This document shows positions 8,599 to 16,049 of a DNA stretch of 17,978 bases, in pieces (within the stretch, counting starts at the first letter, position 1; every line of letters begins with the position of its first letter). Source of the DNA: Trichosporon coremiiforme (taxonomy: Eukaryota; Basidiomycota; Tremellomycetes; Trichosporonales; Trichosporonaceae); NCBI GenBank assembly GCA_039545355.1, contig BCJJ01000108.1:1-17978 (forward strand), written 5' to 3'. The notes beneath the pieces are model-generated. The model was not told the origin of the DNA. It saw only the letters and a program-made list of their open reading frames with translations, and did not search any database. Position numbers and translations under genes: made by a program.

Positions 8599-9368
8599 GA
8601 CGTTCATGCTATGCACCAACGCTCATTCGCTGCTGCCGCACTCGCATGAATCGACTGGCGGCGGCTCCTCAAGGGCCCCGGCTGTGAGTGCCAATGCCGC
8701 AAGCACCGTGAGTACCCCAAGTACCCCAAGTACCGGTGTAAGCCGGTATTTGCCACGACCAAGCGCTGACTGGGTGTAACCTCCCACGACGTCCGTCTCC
8801 GTCCGTCCGTCACCGGCCCCGTGGAGTGCCTGTCCTGTACCCCAGCGCCTGTACTGCACTGCTCAGCTCAACAAGCGGGTACCCCACGACGCCACTGTCA
8901 TGTGAGTCATGTCAGCGACCGACAGCCTCGTCGTCTGCACGGAATCACATGGAAAGCCGCGCCCGCCCGGTGGGAGAGTGAGTGGATGAGCTTGTACGCG
9001 CGGTCCAAACAGCGTCGCTTGCAGAAACAGCATGATACAGCATGATCCCTCCTTCCCGCTGGTCGTACGGGTCAAAGTGATGTCATGTCCTCGGTTGGAG
9101 ACAGAGAATTCGATACCATCTCCTGATCAGACAAGGTCCGGAGCTAGTTGAGCAGTGTGACGGCGCTCGAGCGGTCGAGCGGTTGACGCACGCACGCTCC
9201 AGTCCGCGGTCGAACGGAAAGAGGGAGGTGACGGTCAGCTGAATGAAGGGTCTGAACGCGGTGATATCAGATAGCACCAAACCTTGGAACCCCCGGCGGC
9301 GTCACCCCACGTTTAGCGACGGCGTCAGTCCAAAGTCAAAAGTCAGCTGAGAGTGGGCATCGTCGTCT

Positions 9369-9381
9369 TGCCGATCCTCGG
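9369..9381. promoter_or_regulatory. TGCCGA-type everted site upstream of reductase
   Basis: The sequence TGCCGATCCTCGG contains CCGA, TCC, TCGG, that is everted CCG/CGG triplets 5 bp apart. This resembles the 4-bp-spaced palindrome at 1947-1962. It lies about 235 bp upstream of the reductase ATG. It is a weaker match than the other sites because the flanking GA and AAC are missing. Confidence 0.35.
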
Positions 9382-9510
9382 ATGTCCCACCGTGAGGCCT
9401 TCCTCTCCACCCTTTCCACCCTCCTCCACCCTGCGAGAGACTCACCTCACACTTTCACCACACCTAACGGCAAAACCATTCACACGAGACAATGCGGAGC
9501 ACCTGGTACC

Positions 9511-9546
9511 CCCCAGGCGGCACCCCAGGCGGCACCCCAGGCGGCA
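9511..9546 (+). repeat. Three 12-bp tandem copies before reductase start
   Basis: CCCCAGGCGGCA is repeated perfectly at 9511-9522, 9523-9534 and 9535-9546. In the reductase frame it would encode a Gly-Gly-Thr-Pro repeat if translation began at the upstream ATG 9492, which is considered unlikely. Confidence 0.92.
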
Positions 9547-9557
9547 CCGCGACAGAC

Positions 9558-9568
9558 TACATAACAGC
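9558..9568 (+). promoter_or_regulatory. TATA-like element of reductase gene
   Basis: CTACATAACAG differs by one base from the P450 TATA region CTATATAACAG (2261-2271). It lies about 55 nt upstream of ATG 9615. If functional, transcription begins downstream of ATG 9492, supporting the shorter protein. Confidence 0.4.
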
Positions 9569-9614
9569 GACACGATGCAACGATGCACTTGTTCTTCTTC
9601 AGACTTCAACCACC

Positions 9615-11840
9615 ATGGACAACCAGACAGCAGCAGTCCTTCTTCTTCTTTTCGTCTTCCTCTACTGGCGCCGCGAGTCCCTCCCCTTCATCGGGGGCCG
9701 TGTCGCCAAGTCCTCTTCCTCCATGACGGGCGCCTCCAAGGTGCACAAGCCCAAGGTCCTCGACGACGACAACGAGCACGACTTTGTCGTCCAGATGCGC
9801 GAGGGCAAGAAACAGCTCGCCGTCTTCTTCGGTTCCCAGACCGGCACCGCCAACGAGTACGCACTCCGCATCGCCAAGGAGGCCAAGTCGCGCTTCGGCG
9901 TGACCTCGCTCGTGTGCGACCCCGAGGAGTACGAGGTCGCGACGCTCGACCGCGTCCCGACCGACAAGGCCGTCATCTTCGTGATGGCCTCGTACGGCGA
10001 CGGTGAGCCGACTGACAACGCCGAGGAGATGTGGAACTTCCTCTTTGACGACGACGTCACCTTCTCGAACGGAGGCCAGTCGCTCGACAACCTCAACTAC
10101 GTCATGTTCGGCCTCGGTAACACTACCTACGAGAAGTACCAGGGTGTCGCGCGCAAGCTCGATGCGCGCCTCGAGGAGCTCGGAGCCCGTCGCATCGGCG
10201 AGCGTGGCGAGGCTGACGAGATCGTCGGTATCGAGATGGGCTACCTCGACTGGAAGGATGGCATGTGGGCCGCCCTCGCGAACCGCCTTGAGCTCCAGGA
10301 GGGCGAGGCCGGCGACATTGCCGACTTTGTCGTGACCGAGGTTCCGGACCACCCCGACGAGAAGGTGTACCGCGGCGAGCTTTCGCCGCAGGCGCTCAGG
10401 ATTGCGCACGGCGGTCCCCCCTCTGGATCTTACGACGCCAAGAACCCGTACGCCGCCCCCGTCGCCACTTCGCGCGAGCTCTTCGCCATGGAGGGCGCCG
10501 ACGGCGACCGCAACTGCGTCCACCTCGAGCTCGACATCAGCGGTACCAACATCTCGTACCAGCACGGCGACCACGTCGCCATCTGGCCCTCGAACCCGGA
10601 CATGGCCGTCGAGCGCTTCCTCTCCGTCCTCGGCCTCAACGACAAGCGCGACACGCCCATCCAGATCAAGGCGCTCGACCCCCAGCTCGCCGCCGTCCCC
10701 TTCCCTTGCCCCGCCACCTACGAGTCCATCTTCCGCCACTACCTTGAGATCTCTGCTATTGCCTCCCGCCAGACCCTTGCCATGCTCGCCAAGTACGCGC
10801 CGACGCCCGAGGCGCGCGCCACGATGGAGCGCTGGGGCAACAACAAGGAGGCGTACCACCGCGAGATCGAGGGTGCCCGCGTCCGTCTCGCTGAGGCTCT
10901 CCAGCTCGCCGCCGGCGATGACCCGCACGTCTCGACCAATGCCACCAAGTGGGACATTCCCTTTGACCGCATCATCTCGCTCGTGCCCCGCCAGAAGCCT
11001 CGCTTCTACTCGATCTCGTCCTCGTCCAAGCTCTACCCCGACACCATCCACGTCACGGCCGTCATCCTGCGCTACCAGACCCCCGACAGCAAGCTGCACG
11101 GCAACAACCCGCGCTGGATCTACGGCGCCGGCACCAACTTCCTGCTCAACGTGCAGCAGGCGCGCCTCGGCGGCCTCGCTGGCGGCGTCACCCCGATCCG
11201 CCTCGACGGCATGCCCACGACCACCCCGACGTACCGCATCGAGGGCCCGCGCGCGGTTCACGCCAAGGACAACGTCTACCGCATCCCGATGCACACGCGC
11301 CGCTCGACGTTCCGCCTCCCTAAGCGCACCAACGTCCCCGTCATCATGATCGGCCCCGGCACGGGTGTCGCGCCCTTCCGCGGCTTTGTGCAGGAGCGTG
11401 TCGCGCAGGCCCGCGAGAGCCGCGAGAAGCGTGGCCCCGACGCACTCAAGGACTGGGCGCCGACGTGGCTCTTCTACGGCTGCCGCAACGACAGCGACTT
11501 CCTGTACAAGGACGAGTGGCCAGAGTACGCCAAGGAGCTCGGCGGCAAGTTCAGCATGCACACTGCGCTCTCGCGCGGACCGGACCGCAAACCCGACGGC
11601 TCCAAGATCTACGTCCAGGACCTGATCTGGGACCAGCGCGAGGCCCTCGTCCCCGCCATCACCCAGCAGGGAGCCTACATCTACATCTGCGGTGACGCTA
11701 AGAACATGGCCAAGGCCGTCGAGTACACTTTCGCCAAGATGCTCGCCGAGTACCGCGGCGGAAGCGCCGAGATTGAGGGCGCCGAGGAGATCAAGAACCT
11801 CAAGGACCGCAAGCGCTTCCTCACCGACGTCTGGTCGTAA
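9615..11840 (+). CDS. NADPH-cytochrome P450 reductase
   Basis: This 741-residue ER-anchored diflavin reductase transfers electrons from NADPH through FAD and FMN to P450s. A short N-terminal anchor (residues 6-18) precedes the FMN domain with FFGSQTGTANEYA (71-83), MASYGDGEPTDNA (124-136) and FGLGNTTYEKY (165-175). The connecting/FAD region has GDHVAIWPSN (318-327) and RFYSISSSS (463-471). The NADPH region has IGPGTGVAPFRGF (579-591), FYGCRNDSDFLY (620-631) and YICGDAKNMAK (690-700). It ends DVWS, with the conserved aromatic near the C-terminus. Length fits fungal CPRs. Start 9615 is chosen for its ccaccATGg context, its position before the anchor and the TATA-like element upstream. An in-frame ATG at 9492 would add 41 residues with a Gly-Gly-Thr-Pro repeat. 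It is intronless. Placement between regulator and isomerase suggests it serves the cluster P450; whether the genome has a second CPR is unknown. Confidence 0.95.
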   Translation: MDNQTAAVLLLLFVFLYWRRESLPFIGGRVAKSSSSMTGASKVHKPKVLDDDNEHDFVVQMREGKKQLAVFFGSQTGTANEYALRIAKEAKSRFGVTSLVCDPEEYEVATLDRVPTDKAVIFVMASYGDGEPTDNAEEMWNFLFDDDVTFSNGGQSLDNLNYVMFGLGNTTYEKYQGVARKLDARLEELGARRIGERGEADEIVGIEMGYLDWKDGMWAALANRLELQEGEAGDIADFVVTEVPDHPDEKVYRGELSPQALRIAHGGPPSGSYDAKNPYAAPVATSRELFAMEGADGDRNCVHLELDISGTNISYQHGDHVAIWPSNPDMAVERFLSVLGLNDKRDTPIQIKALDPQLAAVPFPCPATYESIFRHYLEISAIASRQTLAMLAKYAPTPEARATMERWGNNKEAYHREIEGARVRLAEALQLAAGDDPHVSTNATKWDIPFDRIISLVPRQKPRFYSISSSSKLYPDTIHVTAVILRYQTPDSKLHGNNPRWIYGAGTNFLLNVQQARLGGLAGGVTPIRLDGMPTTTPTYRIEGPRAVHAKDNVYRIPMHTRRSTFRLPKRTNVPVIMIGPGTGVAPFRGFVQERVAQARESREKRGPDALKDWAPTWLFYGCRNDSDFLYKDEWPEYAKELGGKFSMHTALSRGPDRKPDGSKIYVQDLIWDQREALVPAITQQGAYIYICGDAKNMAKAVEYTFAKMLAEYRGGSAEIEGAEEIKNLKDRKRFLTDVWS

Positions 11841-12092
11841 GCATCTCTTCTCTCGGCCTTCGGGCACACAAAAACATAGCAGCAGTATCAAGTCTCATAG
11901 CAATCAATCAGTTCCGTCTTGTAATTCATGTATTGGCATTGGATCCGAACACGGGCAACCGGGCGCAGCACTGACCAAACTCATCCCGGGCTCAGCGGGT
12001 ATGAGGCCAAACTTCTCTCTGAAATTTCCCATTCCCAGACCTTTTTGCTGGCACTGGCTTCAACCACGAGTCGGGCAACGACGGGAACGGGC

Positions 12093-12153
12093 CACAGCTG
12101 CATTCCTGACTGAACCCACTGGAATGGGTCACAGCTGCATTCCTCACTGAACC
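12093..12153 (+). repeat. Two direct copies of a 24-bp element, 37-bp period
   Basis: Positions 12093-12116 and 12130-12153 share CACAGCTGCATTCCT followed by (G/C)ACTGAACC, with one mismatch in 24 bp. Each contains the CAGCTG E-box palindrome. The second copy also forms a small hairpin, GGAATG with CATTCC. It lies 3' of the reductase. Confidence 0.85.
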
Positions 12154-12240
12154 GACATGCTGGAACCGCAGGCAAGTCATTGGAAAGCACACTCTCGTCC
12201 ACGTTCAGGCACGAGCCCAGCTCCTCTTATCTGCGGGCCG

Positions 12241-12280
12241 TGCCGAGGGCTGCCGAGATGCCGAACGTGCCCACCGGCAT
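12241..12280 (+). promoter_or_regulatory. Cluster of TGCCGA candidate regulator sites
   Basis: TGCCGA occurs at 12241-12246, 12251-12256 and 12259-12264. The last lies in GATGCCGAACGTGCC (12257-12271), and an opposing CGGCAT follows at 12275-12280, giving ATGCCG, 11 bp, CGGCAT. It lies about 330-370 bp upstream of the isomerase ATG. It shares 15 bp with the site at 8584-8598. A role for the cluster regulator is inferred. Confidence 0.45.
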
Positions 12281-12558
12281 GTCCGAACGCGTGCCAGTGC
12301 TGCGAACGTCCTGTTTCACAATTGAACGCCATGGCGCCGCGGCATGCGGGGATCCTGGCGGGCGGGGCGCTTGCGGGGGTGGTGGGAGACCGTGGGAGAC
12401 CGTGGGGACCATGGGGTGTAAGCAAGTGGCTTGAAGAAGCCGAGATAAGCTGGTTCACCCGTCCAGGCGTCTTGGTTTTCCCGCCGGACCTGTCACTTGG
12501 GAACTACCTTCCGCCCCTCTCTCGGGTGCACCGAGCCTCCGAGGTCACAGGCGTCATC

Positions 12559-12564
12559 TATATT
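12559..12564 (+). promoter_or_regulatory. TATA-like element of isomerase gene
   Basis: TATATT lies 51 nt upstream of the ATG at 12610, close to the TATA-to-ATG spacing proposed for the dioxygenase. This favours ATG 12610 over the in-frame ATG at 12571. Confidence 0.45.
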
Positions 12565-12609
12565 GCATGCATGTCATCCTTGGCTTCTCACCATAGCTCT
12601 CCATCCACC

Positions 12610-13305
12610 ATGTCCAAGCCCGACGAGACCTACACGCTGTACAGCTACTTCCGCTCCTCGGCGTCGGCGCGCGTCCGCACGCTGATGGCGCTGCACCACA
12701 TCCCCTACGACGTCAAGTTCATCCACCTCCTGAAGCGCGAGCAGTCGTCGGAAGAGTACACCAAGCTGAACGGGTCGCAGACCGTGCCGACGCTCGTCGT
12801 CCAGCCCGGCCAGGGCGACAAGTGGAACCTTGGCCAGTGCATCGCCATCATGGAGTACCTTGACGAGAAGTGGGGCCCGGTGAGCAAGTACGGACGCCTC
12901 CTGCCCGAGAACGCCAAGGACCGCGCGCTCGTGCGCTCCATTGTCGACCAGGTCGTCGGCGACCTCTTCCCGATGCTCAACGCGGCGACCCTCGGCGCCG
13001 TGACCGAGTTCGGCGGCGACAAGATCAAGTGGGCCGAAAAGTGGAGCGACAAGTTCCTTATGGCCCTCGAGCGCCTCGTGTCCAAGACGAGCGCGACCGG
13101 CAAGTACTGCTACGGCGACAGCCTGACGCTCGCCGACGTCTCGCTCGCGCCCCAGATGTACACCGTCCTCCGCTTCTACCCCCAAGCGCTTGAGAAGGTC
13201 CCCACCGTGAAGAGCATCTTTGAGAACATCTCCAAGCTCCCCGAGTTCGTCGCGGCCGACTACAAGCACCAGCCCGACACCCCCGACGACCTCCGCGAGA
13301 ACTAA
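12610..13305 (+). CDS. maiA: Maleylacetoacetate isomerase / zeta-class glutathione S-transferase
   Basis: This 231-residue cytosolic enzyme is expected to isomerise maleylacetoacetate to fumarylacetoacetate with glutathione, the step after homogentisate dioxygenase. The thioredoxin-like N-domain has LYSYFRSSASARVR (10-23) and TVPTLV (58-63). The helical C-domain has YGDSLTLADVSLAPQ (168-182), and the tail QPDTPDDLRE (221-230) matches the zeta-class end. The zeta motif is normally SSCS; here Ser16-Ser17 are kept but the cysteine is Ala18. The usual Gln-Ser that holds the glutathione glutamyl group reads Gln76-Cys77. The start is set by the ccaccATGt context, the TATA-like element 51 nt upstream, and similarity beginning there. 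An in-frame ATG at 12571 would add 13 residues. It is intronless. It converges on the HAM1-like gene with 24 bp between stop codons. The family is certain; isomerase activity is likely from context. Confidence 0.9.
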   Translation: MSKPDETYTLYSYFRSSASARVRTLMALHHIPYDVKFIHLLKREQSSEEYTKLNGSQTVPTLVVQPGQGDKWNLGQCIAIMEYLDEKWGPVSKYGRLLPENAKDRALVRSIVDQVVGDLFPMLNAATLGAVTEFGGDKIKWAEKWSDKFLMALERLVSKTSATGKYCYGDSLTLADVSLAPQMYTVLRFYPQALEKVPTVKSIFENISKLPEFVAADYKHQPDTPDDLREN

Positions 13306-13329
13306 TGTACAACCTGTAATGCATGTATT

Positions 13330-15590
13330 CTATGAGAAGAGAGGAGACGCCCAGGCCTTGCGGTCACTCGCAAAGAGCCCGACGGCGGCACAGGGCATCA
13401 GCTGCACACGCGCATCGGCGCGGACCTGGGTGCGAGCAGCTTGCTCAGCACGCCAGCGGCGATACACCCAGCTCTCGTCTACTGACCGCGTCGTGTCGAC
13501 GTCGGCGTCCTCGAGGCGGGCAGACACCTTGAAGATCGCTGGCTTGACCGGCGGGGGCGGCTCATTCTGGATCTCGCGCCAGCGCTCCGTCAGCACCTGC
13601 AGGAGGCGGCTCAGGTCGACCTCGCCTTGGAGACGGTTGCGGAGGATCACAAGCTCGTCGTTCAGCCGCAGCAGCGCTTCGCGCAGCAGCTCGGTCCACT
13701 TCTCTTCGAGCGTGCGTCGGAGCCACGGGACTGCAGTGAGCGGGAGCAGCACACGGTAAAGCCAATCTATCCCCAGAGCGGACTCGCTCACGCGCATCGA
13801 GAGCCCCTCGATCTTGACCTTCGTGTGCAGCGGGCGCAGGACGTGCTCAGCGCCAGGACGGAGGCTGATGTCGAGGTCGACCTCGACTGAGATCCCTCGC
13901 CGCGCGAGGAGGATGTCAACGAGACCCGTGTCACGCAGCCCGAGCCCCTTGAGCCAGATACATCCCAGGCCGCCGCGGACGTCGGCGTGTATCTCCGAGA
14001 TGTTCAAGCGGACACGCGTCTTCGTAAAGTCGTCAGGCGCGTAGATCGAGTACCGCACCGCATCGTACATCTCCCAGGTGAGGACGGACGGGAGGACGTC
14101 GTCCCAGTCCAGCTCCACGTTTTCGAGCACGGCCTCGAGGTTGGGCGAGACAAACTCGACGCGGGGGATGCAGAGCGGCGCCCCGATGCGACGGAGGTGC
14201 GGGACGGCCATGTTCGCGACATCAGCCCACAGCTTGGGCTTCCAGGCGACGAGGCCACGCACATCGAGCGAGACGGTCGCGAACAAGTCCCAGCAGCTCT
14301 GCGTCAGACGGGTCGTTAGCGAATCTTGAGGCGCCTCCAGCTCCGACCACCCGAGCAACCCGCTGACGCCCCGCACGAGCTCAGCCCAGTGCACGCGGTA
14401 GAGGGCGTCATCGAGCCACTGGCGTGCGCGGATGTATAGTTCGCGGCCCCTCTCGACGCACACTCCCGTCTGGACGTAGCTTGGCTCCAGGAGGACCGCG
14501 CGGATGTACGCATCGATCTCGTGCCAGAGAAGGCGTAGGCCAAGGCTACGCCCGGCGTCGGCGTACAGGCCAATGAGGGCGGACTGCAGCGGCGTAGCTG
14601 GACCAGACGCGAATCGGTCGCTGAACAGGGCAAAGTTGCGCAGGATGCGCCGCGTCGGCGTCGCTGCCGGCGTGCCCTGGACTACGCCGATGAGTTCGGC
14701 GTCGTACGCCTCCAGCAGAGAGAGCAGCCACGTCATGCTCGCAGCGTACCCCGGCTGCGCCTGCAGACTCGCGACAGCTCGCTGCACGAGAGCCAGGAAA
14801 GCGGACGACGCCTCGTCCAACGACACCTCGGAGCGCGCGTCCTCGAACTCGTCGAACTCGGACCCAGACTGGCTCCCGCTCCAGCTCTGGCCCCAGCTGC
14901 CGGGGACATGGTAGGGCTCGGGTGGAGGGGTGTCGGGCAGAGAGCCCGGAGCGGGCAGCGGTGGTCGCAGCTCGGACGGGAGCATGTCGCGTGCGACACC
15001 AACGAGGCCCGTAAGCGCCTCACGCACATCGGGCGTCGTTGCGAAGATCGTTGCCAGACGGCGGAGGTGCAGGCCAGCGAATGCGAGCTCGCCGTCGGGG
15101 TGACCCCATGCCCACGCTGTGCCGGTCACGGCAGCTCCCAGGTCCTCTCCGTCGGGGTCGTCCGAGTCCCATTCGTATTCGTACTCGTCTAGCCCCTGGC
15201 TCTCGGCCCACAGCAGCCGCAGCGTATCCTGCAGCAGCTCGTCGCTGTTCTTCTCGCGGAGCACGAGGCGCAGCGTGTCGGCAAGGGAACGCAGGCATCC
15301 CAGGGCATGCACCGTGTCGCTGCTCAAGCTCGAGATGGGCACACCAGGCGGGGGCGTGCTCGCGGCTATCCACTCGAGGACCAGATCGAGCTGTGCGTTG
15401 CTCGGGAAGTGGCTGGCTTTAGCGCAGTTGAAGCTCCGACTCACCCGCTGGACAGTGCCTCCCACACGCTCGTCAGTCGGAGCGCATGCTCGACATTCTC
15501 AGCGGCAGCGCCGCTCACATCAGGACGCACTTGTGTCAGCTGGGGCGATGCGAGGGCGTACTGCTACGCATCCGTTTGTCACCTAAGCAT
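13330..15590 (-). CDS. HAM1-like (DUF4449) protein, probable lipid-binding; 5' end tentative
   Basis: The main exon runs from 15412 to 13330. Its N-terminal part has FPSNAQLDLVL and KNSDELLQD, resembling the HAM1-like N-terminal region as I recall it. Nucleotides about 14013-13636 encode segments such as ISEIHADVRG, RDTGLVDILLARRGISVEVD and LYRVLLPL. This is the HAM1 C-terminal type, related to TULIP/BPI-like lipid-binding folds. An acidic, Tyr/Asp-rich stretch and a Pro/Ser/Gly-rich linker lie between. A 32-nt intron (15444-15413) joins ALSSG to HFPSN. The first exon is unresolved: one model is ATG 15590, eight coding bases, a 69-nt intron 15582-15514 with a weak GAG acceptor, then 15513-15445, giving about 719 residues. 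The apparent start at 15465 is a GTG and should be discarded. Nothing links it to aromatic catabolism; it may mark the cluster edge. Function in the cell is not known to me. Confidence 0.65.
15413..15444 (-). other. 32-nt intron in HAM1-like gene
   Basis: On the minus strand it starts GTGAGT (15444-15439) and ends CTAAA-GCCAG (to 15413), with the branch-like element 5 nt before the acceptor. Splicing joins frames that are out of register and brings ALSSG next to the conserved HFPSNAQLD. The length is extremely short, so transcript support is needed. Confidence 0.7.
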
Positions 15591-16049
15591 AGAGCCAGCC
15601 GGGTTTCGGAAAGATGTGACGGATGGAGTGTTGTCGACGAGATGAAGGTGTAATTAGCGCGCGTTATGCGATGTCATGGGCGGTCGCGTGCCCGAGTCCT
15701 GCTCGTTTCATTTCTCCAGTGTCCTCCACTCCAATCGTCTCCATTCCGTCGGCAGCGGTCCCCGAACATGGCTTCTCGGCGATGGCCATGCGCGTGATGC
15801 GTAACGAGCGAGCCAGGCGGCTGACAAGAGCAAGAGCAAGCCCGTAGGCGCCATCAGGCACGAGTGGACACCGGAAATAGCCTTATGTCAGCCCGACAGG
15901 ACCCTTTGCGGAAAGGTTTGCGTTTTGCAAGCGTGATCTCGCACAGAATGGTGTGATGGAGCGATCCTTTACCTCCTAGGAGCCCAACTAGCCGCGGCGG
16001 CTCTGAAGAGATCTCGAAGCATGTTATGTTGTTCTTGCCATCGCCCACC
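15591..16049. other. Divergent region, HAM1-like to permease
   Basis: Promoters for the HAM1-like gene (minus) and the permease (plus) are expected here. No clear TATA box was found. A 65-codon minus-strand frame (15861-15664) has no recognisable motif; it could be chance or part of an unrecognised upstream exon of the HAM1-like gene. GGCACGAG occurs at 15857-15864. Confidence 0.45.

Larger units (their letters stand above)
7566..9614. other. Long divergent intergenic region, regulator to reductase
   Basis: About 2 kb lie between head-to-head starts, without a recognisable gene or tRNA. It contains an (ACGAG)5 tract, nested GAGGGCTCT/GAGGCTCT duplications (about 7706-7735 and 7944-7965), a CCTGGTCCC cluster (7874-7931) and a CACGTG E-box near 7819. 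Further on are a GC alternating tract near 8343-8353, a G-quadruplex motif (8484-8510), a regulator-like motif pair (8581-8598), a 9-bp AGTACCCCA duplication near 8712-8729, and a CAGCATGATA duplication (9028-9046). The last 300 bp are pyrimidine-rich and probably hold the reductase core promoter. Small open frames here have no recognisable motifs. Confidence 0.55.
11841..12609. other. Intergenic region, reductase to isomerase
   Basis: The 3' part of the reductase transcript and the isomerase promoter lie here; no gene was recognised. It holds a 37-bp-period duplication (12093-12153), a cluster of TGCCGA motifs (12241-12280), two GATAAG-type sites (12225-12230 reverse, 12445-12450), a GTGGGAGACC duplication (12382-12401) and TATATT at 12559-12564. 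The isomerase frame happens to stay open back to 12157, but the extension shows no family similarity. Confidence 0.55.

Noticed and set aside
7641..9350. tRNA or small structured RNA genes in the large intergenic regions
   Set aside because: No A/B-box pair or cloverleaf was found on reading; a covariance-model search (tRNAscan-SE, Infernal) would settle it.
9606..11891. A 761-codon minus-strand open frame opposite the P450 reductase
   Set aside because: Same cause: mirror of GC-rich codons, no motifs, and the plus strand encodes an unmistakable diflavin reductase.
12157..12609. A 151-residue N-terminal extension of the isomerase
   Set aside because: No similarity to GSTs, and it covers the promoter with a TATA-like element; zeta GSTs start at the residue encoded near 12610.
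13330..15465. Assignment as a Tip20/RINT1-like vesicle tethering protein
   Set aside because: Length and helical look suggested it, but the SNAQLD, KNSDELLQ and DTGLVDILL-type segments fit HAM1-like proteins better.
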